DNA of 64,000 nucleotides from Phanerodontia chrysosporium (taxonomy: Eukaryota; Basidiomycota; Agaricomycetes; Polyporales; Phanerochaetaceae). Made by a program: the position numbers and the translations under genes. Location: NCBI GenBank assembly GCA_001910725.1, contig MJGA01000031.1:1-64000 (forward strand), read 5' to 3'. Below the pieces are notes generated by a model that ran no database searches, was not told the DNA's origin, and worked only from the letters and a program-made list of their open reading frames with translations. Below, in pieces: positions 28,337 through 38,980 of this stretch. Positions within the stretch are counted from its first letter, which is position 1; each line of letters starts with the position of its first letter.

Positions 28337-29818
28337 ATGGACCCAGGAAGTGAAGATTGCGACAGAAGAGATGCCATACATCGTGTTCCGGTGGAGATAC
28401 TGGTCGCTATTGTCATTTCTTACAAGGAAACCGTCCGCGCAGAGGGTGTCCTGCATAATCCGTGGTCATTTCTCGTCTTTACCGAAGTCTGCAAGTATTG
28501 GCGTCAAGTTGTTTGCCATACCAAGCTACTCTGGAACGACATCTTTCTGCCTGCGCCGACGCAGCTCATTCTCCGCTCGCTGAAACTCTCTGGCGGCCTT
28601 CCTCTGGACCCTACCTTCACCTCTGGAACCGCGTCTATGGGCCAAGACGTCTGGTCGACCGTCTTCCTGGAGCTGCCGCGCTTCCGGCACCTCACTATCA
28701 ACTGTACCGAATCTCCAACGACCTGCGATCTCGAGCTCATTTCTGTCCCGCCCAGCGCGCCATTTCTTCGATCCATTATTGTTCGCGACTCCGAATCGTC
28801 CTGGCTACACCCGTGGCTGTTGAAATCGATCAACCAAGCTCCGAATCTTTGTGTTCTGGACATCGTCACGTACCCTGACTTGTGGGTTGACGTGGCGAAG
28901 TTCACGGCTTTGAAGATCCTCATTGTGCGTCCGAACCCAGACATTAGACCCGAGCTTAGCTTGGACAACGTCATGGATGGACTGCGCCCTCTGAACCGGC
29001 TCGAGGAGCTGCATCTATCTTGCGAGCTGACCAGGCTCAGAACGAATAGTGGACCCTGGCCGCCTGTCGCTCTACCCCATCTCAAGCGCCTCATTTTTAT
29101 TGGGCCATCGTACAGTACGGGGCTGCTCCTTGGTGATCTAGACTTCCCTCGGTCGGTTCGCGTGGTTGCAGATGAAGTCGAGATACCGTCCGCGGCAGGC
29201 CCCGCTGTCCGTCGCCTCCATGCTGCCGCCGCTCGTTTACTCAAGCCCTCCGTGAGCAAGCTTGTTGGCGAAGAGAAACTCTCGTTCCTCGATCTCACGG
29301 CAGGCGACGACGATGTGGTCACTGTACGCGCCTTCACCTATGAATCCTTCGACCTTGGGCCACGCTTCGCCCTGAAGCTCAAATGCTTCGCTACCCTCAT
29401 GAACACTTTCCCTCTCGACGGTGTCCGCTCGGTATCAATCTCCGGTACACGCACGCACACGGCCGCCGCAATCAAGAAATTTGTGTCTCGCTCGCTGAGT
29501 CGCATTGAGACTTTGACCTTTCGGGACGGTAGCCTGTGCTGGCTGAAGGCGGCCATGCAGGAGCACCAGGCGCCTCTGCAATTCGCAACGACGCTGCGTA
29601 CTCTGATGCTTGTCGACTTCACCTTCGCTGAAGCCTGTCTGTGCAAGGACGGGCGGCAGGACTGCGCGCACCATCTTGAGGAGGTCCTATCCATGTACCA
29701 GTGCACAGCAGGACGACCTCTATATGAGCTCAGGATCGTCCGCTGTGTGATTTCTGACCACCAGAAAGATGGCCTGAGGCCGCTAGTCCAGGTGTTGAAC
29801 GAGGCAACGCAGGGTTGA
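28337..29818 (+). CDS. F-box-like protein, 493 aa
   Basis: Intronless. An F-box-like segment at residues about 13-70 (HRVPVEILVAIVISY ... FTEVCKYWRQVVCHTKLLWNDI) is followed by irregular leucine-rich sequence with LRSLKLSGGLPLD and LKRLIF. F-box proteins link substrates to Skp1-Cullin1 ubiquitin ligases; leucine-rich tails usually bind the substrate (family knowledge). It is clearly homologous to the gene at 33882 (shared W-x-x-I-x-LPAP and PLD-x-TF motifs). Substrate unknown. Confidence 0.85.
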   Translation: MDPGSEDCDRRDAIHRVPVEILVAIVISYKETVRAEGVLHNPWSFLVFTEVCKYWRQVVCHTKLLWNDIFLPAPTQLILRSLKLSGGLPLDPTFTSGTASMGQDVWSTVFLELPRFRHLTINCTESPTTCDLELISVPPSAPFLRSIIVRDSESSWLHPWLLKSINQAPNLCVLDIVTYPDLWVDVAKFTALKILIVRPNPDIRPELSLDNVMDGLRPLNRLEELHLSCELTRLRTNSGPWPPVALPHLKRLIFIGPSYSTGLLLGDLDFPRSVRVVADEVEIPSAAGPAVRRLHAAAARLLKPSVSKLVGEEKLSFLDLTAGDDDVVTVRAFTYESFDLGPRFALKLKCFATLMNTFPLDGVRSVSISGTRTHTAAAIKKFVSRSLSRIETLTFRDGSLCWLKAAMQEHQAPLQFATTLRTLMLVDFTFAEACLCKDGRQDCAHHLEEVLSMYQCTAGRPLYELRIVRCVISDHQKDGLRPLVQVLNEATQG

Positions 29819-30071
29819 AAGAGGGATAAAGACTGCTTACAGGACTGACAAGAAGCCTTATTGCTATACGTTGTATACACGATGTCTGTAATAGTACCGA
29901 AGTTCAATGTAGTGTTGTATGGCTGTTTGGCGGGCCGAGTCCTCAACACGCGCAAGTAGAGCGCCTTTGCTCCTGACTTCCACCAAGGCCATTCCCCGGC
30001 TGTTGTACATATCTGACGTCTGGCATCCTGATATCCGCTTCGACCTCTCCACCGTCTCGCAACGCAGAGTA

Positions 30072-31176
30072 ATGTCTGTCGCCCCGCCTGGAAGCTCTGG
30101 TCGGCTGACCTCCGAGAGACCTGACCGCAAACGTCCTCGCACTGACTTCGACGACGACGACGAAGTCAAGGTCCTTGAGAACCATCCAACGCTCTACTTC
30201 GACGACGGAAACATTATTCTCAGCTGCGGTAGCACACTCTTCTGTGTTCACCGGTCGCTGCTAGCCAAACACTCTCCGGTCTTTCAGAGGATGTTCGCAC
30301 CGAGGGATGGCATCAAGCCCGATATGTTGAGGGGCTGCAGGCATTACAGCGTGGACGACAGCAGAGAGGACATGGAGGTGTTTCTAGAGATGATATACAA
30401 TGGCTTGTAAGTTGTCGTTGACCCTCTGTGCAAATGATGGCTCGACGCGTCCGCCTGGTAGACGTGTAGACACTGTGGTCTTGACGGCCGAAACGTTTCC
30501 ACTCCTGTCCAACCTGCTGCAAATGTGCACGAAATATGAAGTTGAACGCCCCCGTCCCGAGATCATTGCACGCATACAGGCAGCCTGGCCCAGAGATCTC
30601 GCGCAATACGACGCCTTGAACGATACGAGGGTCCGCAAGTACCTCGCCACGCATGGGCACGCGTTGCCTCAGGGCGCAGTTGTGACCTTTGTGGAAGAAG
30701 ATACCGATGTCCATCCTGCTGCGGCCATTGCTCTGCTGCGCCAGTGCGGGTATGCCTCGCCCGAGCTCCTTGCGCCACTGTTCTACGCATTGAGCCGGGG
30801 CGCGAGGAACTTCAGCGGCGCAGGCTTCAATATCGAGCCGCTATCGCACGCAGACATCGAACGGCTCATCGTCGGGATCGAACGCCTGCGGGCGGAGCAC
30901 CTCAAGATGCTCGTCGCGATGCCAGAACCCGCGCATGGACAGTTCTGCGGTCCAGCATTGTTCTCGCACCGCACCGTGCGCATATTTCCTGCAGCATCCC
31001 AAGGCGCGTGCGCCCCAATCGAGTTCTGGGGCTTAGCGGCGCGAATGGTCGAGCAGGCAGCACAGGCTCCACCCGCCTCGCCATGTGCCATGTGCTGCAA
31101 CGCTAGTGCCGCGGGGATACGCGCGACTCGAGCGGCACTTTGGGAGCGAATGCCAGAGATCTTTGGGCTCTCTTGA
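30072..31176 (+). CDS. BTB/POZ domain protein
   Basis: Two exons, 30072-30406 and 30462-31176, joined by an intron GTAAGT...TGGTAG (55 nt), giving 349 aa. The BTB fold lies at about residues 35-150: LYFDDGNIILSCGSTLFCVH, RSLLAKHSPVFQRMF, MEVFLEMIYNGL, then FPLLSNLLQMCTKYEVERPR. BTB domains dimerise and often recruit Cullin3. An in-frame ATG at 29919 would add 51 residues without recognisable features; the downstream ATG is preferred because family members start near it. The C-terminal half carries Cys residues (PCAMCCNASA) but no known domain. Confidence 0.85.
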
Positions 31177-31660
31177 CAGATCGCCCCTCGGTCTGCGTTC
31201 GTCTCAGCGGCCTACACGTCCTTCCGACGCCAAGTCGAATGTTGCATCTCCTACGCTTTCTACATGCATCCGGAATTATCGTCATCAAGTCGTCTTTCCA
31301 GTATCGCTCTGTCTACACAATTGTTTCTATCATGACATTTTGTATGTACGCACAACATGGAATTGAACTTACGTTTACCGTGACAGGCGGTCGGCCCACT
31401 TCAGCCTTAGCTGACCAGGCTATGCTCGTAGCGACGCCCCCGAGGGCGTGCGATGCGCAACGCAGCCCAGCGGCAGCACCGATACAGCACCCGATACAGC
31501 GAGCCTCACCCGCGCAACGTCTATGTGGCTCTCTCGACATCCACGATGGGACGCTATGCCAACAAAATTAAGGTTCATCACGAGTCCGATTACAGCCCTG
31601 CGTGCGGTTAAGCCACGTCGGCCGTGATCTTCCATCTCTTTACAACCACCCGAGCTGACC
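31177..31660. other. Intergenic spacer
   Basis: 484 bp between the BTB gene and the next F-box gene. No coding signal or repeat was seen. Confidence 0.5.
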
Positions 31661-33206
31661 ATGGAAGAAAACAGGGCACTCCATGTTCTTCGGGCAGCCA
31701 GCAGACGAATGCACGGCGTCTTGGATAGACTCCAGCAACTGTTGAATACAGTACAACCGCTGAAATCGGTTTCACAATGCCGTGGGCGACAGGTCAGTGA
31801 ACACCCCGATGCACTCTGCGACTGCCTAAGTCTGATTCCTCAATGTCGCTACTCACTAGAGAAAGCAGGCATCCATTGAGAACCCTGCCGCCCACCGGGT
31901 GCCACCGGAGCTGTTTGCGACAATCATACACGAGTTTATGGTCGAGACGGGCAACAAAGTTCCTGTCTCCACGTTCAGCCGGAGCAAGCGCGAGCTTAAG
32001 CACCACCTTGCGCAGGTGTCCCTCGTATGCCGATATTGGGCAAAACATAGCCGCGCGGCGATTTTCGAGGAGCTCGAATTGCGCTCTGCCACGGACGCTC
32101 ACCAGCTGCTGGCGTTCGCCCGCACGTCGACCCTCGGCATGAGCGTAGGAGCCTACATCCGCGAGCTCACGCTCGAGCTCGTCCTCCCTTCGGATCCGTG
32201 GTTCCACCTCGTCGTGACGAACCTCCCGCGCAGTACCTTCCCGCTCCTTGTGCGCTACACGTATGGTTTCACGAGTGGTCCGCACGCGACTCGTGCACCT
32301 CGGAGTGTGTTCGTGGGGCTACCCCGTGCATTGCCTCTCCCACGTTTGCCAGTACGCCCGCGCCTCAAGTGGCTTGATTTTGCAGCCTTCGGCGATGCAG
32401 TCGCCTTTGTCGACTCGCTGCTCGCGCCGCGCCCGAGCGAGGCGCCTGTCGGGGACGTCAGCACACTGTCGTTCTACTACGTCAACTGGGCCGACGCACC
32501 GGCGCTCTTGCCGTCAGAGGTTCCGCGCGCGTTTCGTGGGGCCCGGCGGCGCTGGCGCAAGCGCATCTTCGACGTGCACGCCGTTGGGTGCAGTGCAGCG
32601 TGGCCGCTCATGTGGCTCCTCATGACGGCGGAGCGGCCGCGCGGTACAGCAAACGACGCACCCGTGTTCGTGGATGCTGGCGAGATGTGCCGGATGGCGG
32701 CACTCGTACGGGAGGTCGTCGAGGGGTGCAAGTGTACGGCGTGCAGTTCTGCGGCTGCGACATTGGATGTGCTTCTGCGTGTGCCGAGCGCGGAGCGTGG
32801 GTCGTGCGGTGCGTCTATATCTTATGAGGTTACTCATCAGCTGAGCGAGCAGCGGCCGCATACAGTCCTCGAGGCCCATAGTCGGTTCACGCACAAGCTC
32901 GTCTTTAGTCTCTCGCTTGATGGTCACGTTACAGGAATCCAATTCAATCTCACGAAGAACGCACGGGCGCTGCCGCGTAGCGCACCCCCAGATGCACTGT
33001 CCTTTAACTGGGCAGCGCTGGAAACACTACTTGATGCATTCCCGGCGACACTTGAGCGCGTATGCGTGCAGCTCCCCGACACCGTATACGATATGTACGA
33101 GCCCTACGTTTGCACGCAAATGCCACAGACTTTGGCACGCGGGCGGCTTGAAGTCGAGAAACGGGGCACGACAGCGCGTGAGCGTTGGCCGGAGGAGGTG
33201 GGGTAA
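31661..33206 (+). CDS. F-box-like protein, 492 aa
   Basis: Exons 31661-31792 and 31860-33206 (intron GTCAGT...CACTAG, 67 nt, phase 0). The first exon encodes a helical N-terminus (MEENRALHVLRAASRRMHGV). The F-box follows directly after the junction: VPPELFATIIHEF ... HHLAQVSLVCRYWAKHSRAAIFEELELR. The rest has Leu-rich blocks and no named domain. Belongs to the large basidiomycete family of F-box proteins of unknown substrate; not closely related to the neighbours at 28337 and 33882. Confidence 0.82.
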
Positions 33207-33881
33207 ATCACGACGTGTTCCTTGCGCCATTTACATCAAACAAGAGAATCCTACCGATACCATAGTGAATATGATGGTATATAGGACTCTATACGATAGA
33301 TGGGACACGTGATGTAATATCGGGCGGGAGCGGGCGGGGCCTTGGTTTTTGGCATCGTGCATGGCGACAGCCTAGCGGCCGAGCCGAATTTGGTAAGCTG
33401 AGGCCTCTGGTCCTAACATGGACAAACAGCTCTTTGCCGTTGGCCACTACGGCCACGCCGTGCCAGTGGCCTCGACCATTACATAATGAACGATTGCCAA
33501 GACTCATTTCGCTTTGATCTGGATTACCTTTGTGTGGACAAAGGATAATACATTGTTTGTCGCTCGCGCCAACATCTCGACGATGCCACGATATCTCCGA
33601 GTACGTGGCCTCAAAGTCGTCTTTTTGGGCTCGTCCCGCTTTCATGATGCCCGACTTAGCACAATTTTCTATTAACAGCAAGCTACACTGAAATGAACTT
33701 GAACATCTGCACGCGGTTGCGGCCAGCCACTGCTCCAAAGGGCCGACAGGGTATGCCTGCATGTATATATAGGAGGCGAGTACGCAGGTCTCGTCAGCAT
33801 CAGCGTCAGTCTCTTACCCACTGCTCCTCACTAGCCTTTTACCGTACTATCTGACACCCTCCGATACGCGATTATTGCACC
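33207..33881 (+). promoter_or_regulatory. Intergenic region with TATA box at 33764-33771
   Basis: No gene. TATATATA at 33764-33771 lies about 110 bp upstream of the ATG at 33882 and is the likely core promoter of that F-box gene. Confidence 0.5.
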
Positions 33882-35086
33882 ATGGATTCTGGACTTCAAG
33901 CTACAACCGTCGCCGCTCCCAGCCTACCGGCTGAGATTCTCTTGGCCATCCTCAAGTTCTACAGGGAACAGCCCTCCGTTAATGCCGACCGCTGGGAATT
34001 TCTTGCTTTGACTCTGGTCTGCAGGGCCTGGCGTTACGCCGTCTTCGCAGACAAGCACCTGTGGACCAACATTGTCCTGCCTGCACCGCTGCCCGTAGTC
34101 CTCCGCGCGCTGGTACTCTCGGACGACTGTCCTCTGGACTTTACCTTCAACGATGGCTGCCTCTATATGCACGAATTTGCCGTGGAAGCGGTGCTCAAAG
34201 CACTGTCGCGGGCTCGCCGCATTGTGATCAACGCCAAAGAGATGATAGAAAGCCCAGCTGGCGCATCGACCGTCACCGAGGCCAACCCTATGTCTCAATA
34301 CATCATCAGAGCGGCTTGGAGCGCGTCTAATCTCGAATCCCTGGACGTTGTCTCGTATCCCGGGATCTGGACCGACCTCACCGGACTCTCGACTGCCAAG
34401 ATGAAGAGCCTCACCGTCCGCCCTGCAGCCACGGCCGCTGACAATGTCATCACGGCTGACGACTTCGCTGCCATTCTGGCTTGCATGCCTCAGCTGGAAG
34501 AGCTTGACATTGTCTGTCCGGCGAGCGTCACGCCTCTGGCAGCACAGAGGATACCGACGCCTCCATCTCTTCATCGCATCGGCCTCGCGGGCGGCAGTAT
34601 GTTCGATACCGTGATGGTCCTCTGCAGGCTGTACTCCCACAAGGTCACGCAGATATCTCTCGAGAACAGTGATATACGGGCTGGTCCGCTCAGCGATGAC
34701 ATGGTGGCAGGTGCCCTACGAGGGGCGTTACCGATTCTCGTCGCCGGTACGCCCTAGACTCAATCGAACTCGACTTCGCAGGCAGCCCGGACAAGGTTGT
34801 GCTCCGTGCGTACACGCGTGAGCATGGCCTGCGCTTCGCCATCGCGCATCCGATGCTCGACGACGAGCTCCACGAGTTCGTTGCACAGCTCCCGCTGGAG
34901 AACGTCCGCACCCTCGTCGTGATGAACGCTGGGGAAACCATGGACCGCGCGCCAGTCCGCGCGCTCCGCACGCTGCTCGAGAACGTCGAGGAGCTCGTCA
35001 TAGGCCACGGGACCCCTGGCTGGATCGAGAATATGCTGGTCGACGCCCCAACCGAATTGCGCATCACCAAGACCACCGAAAATTAG
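33882..35086 (+). pseudogene. F-box-like protein with a frame break
   Basis: Paralogue of the 28337 gene. F-box at residues about 12-60 (LPAEILLAILKFY, FLALTLVCRAWRYAV, LWTNIVLPAP). The frame runs 291 codons to a TAG at 34757. The coding sequence continues in the next frame from about 34700 (RRRYALDSIELDFAGSPDK) to 35086 (TTEN). No splice pair explains the shift, so a 1-nt indel between about 34700 and 34745, or a sequencing error, is likely. If real, the protein loses its last 110 or so residues, mostly leucine-rich (LENVRTLVVMN, LENVEELVIG). Confidence 0.75.
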
Positions 35087-35404
35087 TCCACTGCGTGTCG
35101 ATCTACAAACGCAACCGACGTCTCGTCACTGAAAGTTCTCTAACTGACCCACCACTCCGCCAAATTCATGCCCTCCTCTCTGCTCGGCACATGTTATTAT
35201 TTACCTGATGTACATATTCCTGGACGTCCAGCGGCCGCCCGTCGTATAGGACTGTACGCATATAACGCTACTAACTTGCTCATTATATTGATGGTATCTG
35301 GTGTACCTACTGTGCTCCCGCTGCCTTGATAATGTCCGATGCCGCTTGTTCGTTATTATCACCTTACCCGTCGAAATATATATTATTGGGAAGACGTGTT
35401 TACC
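35087..35404. other. AT-rich spacer
   Basis: About 320 bp between the F-box gene and the GMC pseudogene. No gene was seen. Confidence 0.5.
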
Positions 35405-36165
35405 TTTTTATGCGATGGCGTACACGGTCGCCTGAGTGTGGGACGCGAAGTGGAGAGGGACGAGAGAGAGGTCGACGACACGCAGGCTCTGGGTGCCGTA
35501 AACCTTGAGTGTCGGATCGACGACCCCGTTCATTGCTCTGGGCAACATCGAGCATGATACGGCGGTGTTCCAAGCCGCGCTCATTGTCAACTTCACCCAG
35601 TCTAGCACACGTCACCGCTGGTATCAGCTAACCGCTATAAAGTTTCAAAATCTGCCTAGACGCACCTCGCAGCTGTTCGCCCGTCTGCACCTCGCGACCA
35701 GGGCAGTGCTCGCGCTCGAGTAGATCGCGCATCAGCAGCGTTTGTGCGATCCGGAGCCTGTATTTGGCTGCTTCAATGTGCAGGGTGAGGTCTGTCGCGA
35801 GGCTATCAGCCGGGTAAGAGGGTCCTGGCCTAAGGGTACGAACCAGCGTCGTGCTCGTAGTACCGCGCATCGATCTCGGGCTGCTGTTGTGGGTCGGCGG
35901 GAGCACAGTACTGTGAGCACACACCGGTACCCGCGTACCACGCAGCCGTTGAGAAGACATAGATACTTACGGCGCTTCCGCGAGACAGGCTATGGTTCAT
36001 CGCGACGCCGACGCGCCCATACCGCTTGCCGGACTTGGGCAGATCTGCAAGAGAGCATATAATCAGTATGCTGCTAATTCTTGTGGGCAATACGACCCAC
36101 TTGGTCCGCTGAGTAGCCTCAGGTAGCTGATGAACTCGCAGCCAGCCTGAAGGAGTTAAGAGCAT
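35405..36165 (-). pseudogene. 3' fragment of a GMC oxidoreductase gene
   Basis: Encodes only the last quarter of an aryl-alcohol-oxidase-like protein. Blocks in order: CEFISYLRLLSGPS, an intron GTGGGT...TTGCAG, then KSGKRYGRVGVAMNHSLSRG, LTLHIEAAKYRLRIAQ, and the C-terminal WNTAVSCSMLPRAMNGVVDP ... LHFASHTQATVYAIA. In the functional paralogues at 51095 and 55332 the first of these reads WHTAS, with the catalytic His that here is Asn. The FAD-binding N-terminal three quarters are missing. The break lies about 200 bp from the DIRS element. Confidence 0.85.
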
Positions 36166-36380
36166 CTGCTACGTAGTTGATTTGACGTGAGCGACGACAA
36201 ATGGGCAGGATGAAACTGAATATACCGCTGAGACGTAGGACCTGCATTAATTTCCTCGAAATTGCGTACCAGTTCACCCAGAGCATTGACTTTGCGACAT
36301 AGGAGTGACCCGTGCTACAATAGTGGCAGGGCTGGTCGAGCCACGTGAGACGAGCTCCTAGCGTCCAGCCGAGCGCCTAA
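36166..36380. other. Spacer before the DIRS element
   Basis: About 215 bp with no gene. The exact left end of the DIRS element could not be fixed. Confidence 0.4.
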
Positions 36381-36450
36381 GCAGAGCGAAGTTTTTCTGC
36401 TTCGCACCACCGCCTACCCGCCGCCGACTGCTCTCGCAGTCGCGCTCTGC
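36381..36450. repeat. Nested hairpins at DIRS 5' end
   Basis: GCAGAGCG (36381-36388) pairs with CGCTCTGC (36443-36450). Inside are CGACTGC/GCAGTCG (36425-36431 with 36436-36442) and GCGAAG/CTTCGC. A multi-branched RNA fold in the presumed 5' untranslated region. Confidence 0.6.
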
Positions 36451-36534
36451 TGTACTCTACAGTCGTTTTATTGTAGCGTACTTGCCTCCTAATTCGCCTG
36501 CTTTCCCTCTTTCTCGTGTCCTCCCGGTACCGTC

Positions 36535-38980
36535 ATGCCCGCATCGAGCCACCCGCAGCTGCGGCTCCCGACTCCGCCGCCCTCCCAAGGGGGCACCAAC
36601 CAGCACCCTTCCGCGCCGCCGGTCTCGGGCCCCGTCACGCAACCCTTGGTGTCCAGCACCACCGCCAGTGGGCCCGGTGGCACCTCCTCGTCCTCCCGAG
36701 TGACGCGCAGCGCGGCCGCCGCAGCACGCGCGCCTGCAACACACGACGCTTCCGCACCTGCCGACCCCGACCGTCCCGCGAATGCGGCCACCTCCGCGCC
36801 CAACACCGCCCATCAAGTCGCGGAGCGTGAAGCTTTGACAGCTGATGACAAAACTATAATCGCGCGTGCGTCGAGAATAAACAATTCGGACCTTGAACCG
36901 GCACCTCGGCATACCCAAGAAGGTAGGCAGGCGCTACGGCAGAGGTCAACGTCTTCAGCGCCGCACTCCCTCTATGCCTCGCAGGTGCTATAACATCTCT
37001 GGACCCAGATGCACCTTTCAATGAATATGTTTGATATGCCTCAACCCACGACACCTTGTGATCCAGCACATCCTGAGGATGGCGGAGAGCACGCGGTGGA
37101 TGGCGGGGCCCGGCGCTCGAGGTCTCCGAAGTGGACTGGGGGTGCCAACACGTAAGCCGCGTCCTGACCTGCGCGTTGGCCGATGAAAGTCCCGTGCGTC
37201 CTCCTGCGTGTGCTTCGCACCGTGGGAGCCCCATATGTCTGTGTTAGCAATGACAATCTTAAGTAATTCAAGTGGTAAGAGTAGTGAAGACTACATGTGC
37301 GAGACCGGTATAATAGTGTGAAATGTTGTACTGCTGACAGCTTGCTATCAATGTATACGGTTTATGTGCCCTCGTCGCAGTGACAACTAGTACTGTCCCA
37401 GACATGATACATACTATACCCTCAGGCATGACTACAGCTGCGAGATGAGACATACCGCTCCTGCATGTACATGTACATTAGCTGGTGGGCGTGACTGCCA
37501 ACGCTGTATACTGCTAACTTAGCACGATGTAGCGGCGTGACCGTGTTCGCGCAGTGCACGCCCCGCGCCGCGCAATAGCGCCTGCCTACCTTCCTGGGTA
37601 TGCCGAGGTGCCGGTTCAAGGTCCGAATTGTTTATTCTCGACGCACGCGCGATCATAGTTTTGTCATCAGCTGGAAGCTCGAGCCTCCATTCCCGCGCAG
37701 CCTTCGCAAGCGCCGGCTAATCGCAGTGCCGCCAGCCAACGAACCGCCGCTCCCGTGGCACCCCCAGCGGCGGGCGATCCCTCTCGCCGCATCATCGCAC
37801 TCCTTACCGCGACTGAAGCTCGCCTCGCCAGCCTGGAAGCTACCGTAACCGGACTCCAAGCCTCTGCACCCCGCATCGGTGCCGACCCCGGCGTCGACGA
37901 CGCGGCATCCCCGGTGTCCGAGACCAGCGACACGGAGGACTCCTCTGGGGCCGAGGTCCCGGACCCTATCCCCGGCTACACCAGCAGCACCATGGAAATA
38001 CGTGAGTTTACCTCTGCCTCTCTCTCTCGGTCACCGCCACGCACAGTCTCGTGAGCGGCTACGGTCGGACGGTTATTTCACGGCACCGGTGCATCCCGGT
38101 TGTGGGCCCTCCCCGGGCACCTTACGGACGGTTTATGGCGGTGGCTGTTGAGCCCCTCCCTTTTGTCACGGACACGGCTGACGGTTCTCGCGTAGCGGTT
38201 CCGGCTCATGTTAAAAAGGCCATCCGATGCAACAAGCCGTTCTGCTATTCGGCACTCACACAGCAGGCTCGCTTGGACGCCCGCTCTCTGGAACGCTCGG
38301 TGGTCATTGGTGAAGATGGCACGATTCGCACGCGGGAAGTGTACCGTGGCAGTGACACCAACATCTCGCAGGCTGACTGGCAGAGTGCAGCGCATGCCGT
38401 CCTGCGCATTGCGCGGAAGGTCTGCAAGCCCCGCCGGGCCATGGCCTATGAAGAGCACCACAAGAACGTGAGCGACCTGACAGCCACTCACGGCTGGCTC
38501 CTGGCACGCGAGTATGACATCATGCAGCGTGAGCTGGCTACAGCTAACCGCAAGCATGATCTCGGAAAGCTCAACTGGGACGTGGTGTCTGCGGTGACGA
38601 CGCGCCCGAGCTACTTGCTTGCGCTCAAACGTGCCGCTGACACCCCCGCCAGCAGTGGTGGCGCCGCACAGCCCCGCAAGAGGCAGCGTGTCTCACCGTC
38701 CACGCATGGCGCCCACTGCTTTCGCTGCGGTGGTCCCGGCCATTTCACCGCCTCTTGCACCGCCACTGCCACCGTCGCCGGGAAGCCCTGTGCTACGGCA
38801 TCCTCCACCCGCCATGGTGGCACCACCCTCACTGCCGCCGACAAGCACGCCTACTGCTTCGCATTTGCGCGCAGCGGCTCCTGCCCGCGTGACGGACGCT
38901 GCGCACACAAGCACGCCTGCAGCATCTGTCACAGCACCTCGCATGGTGCCGGCTCCTGCGACCGTGCCGCCACCATGTGA
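36535..38980 (+). pseudogene. gag: DIRS Gag, interrupted
   Basis: Starts at the ATG at 36535 with a Ser/Pro/Ala-rich N-terminus (MPASSHPQLRLPTPPPSQ). It is interrupted after ...AEREA by the 36835-37673 insertion, and resumes RASIPAQPSQAPANR near 37680 with a coiled-coil-like stretch (LLTATEARLASLEATVTGLQ). A change of frame is needed between about 37990 and 38051. The rest (38051-38980) ends in a zinc knuckle CFRCGGPGHFTASC followed by a CCCH-type group (CFAFARSGSCPRDGRCAHKH) and CSICHSTSHGAGSC. It binds element RNA (inference from zinc knuckles). Confidence 0.75.
36835..37673. mobile_element. Non-autonomous TIR element inserted in DIRS gag
   Basis: Terminal inverted repeats of about 100 bp: CAGCTGATGACAAAACTATA at 36839 and its complement ending at 37673. 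GAAGCT flanks both sides (36829-36834 and 37674-37679), with four extra bases (TTGA) between the left copy and the TIR. Excising it rejoins the gag frame as AEREA-RAS. The 630-bp core has no ORF. CAG ends suggest a hAT-like or related superfamily, but a 6-bp duplication is unusual for hAT, so class is open. Confidence 0.8.

Noticed and set aside
34680..34760. Intron explaining the frame shift in the third F-box gene
   Set aside because: The only GT/AG pairs in the interval are a few to a dozen nt apart, too short for a fungal intron.
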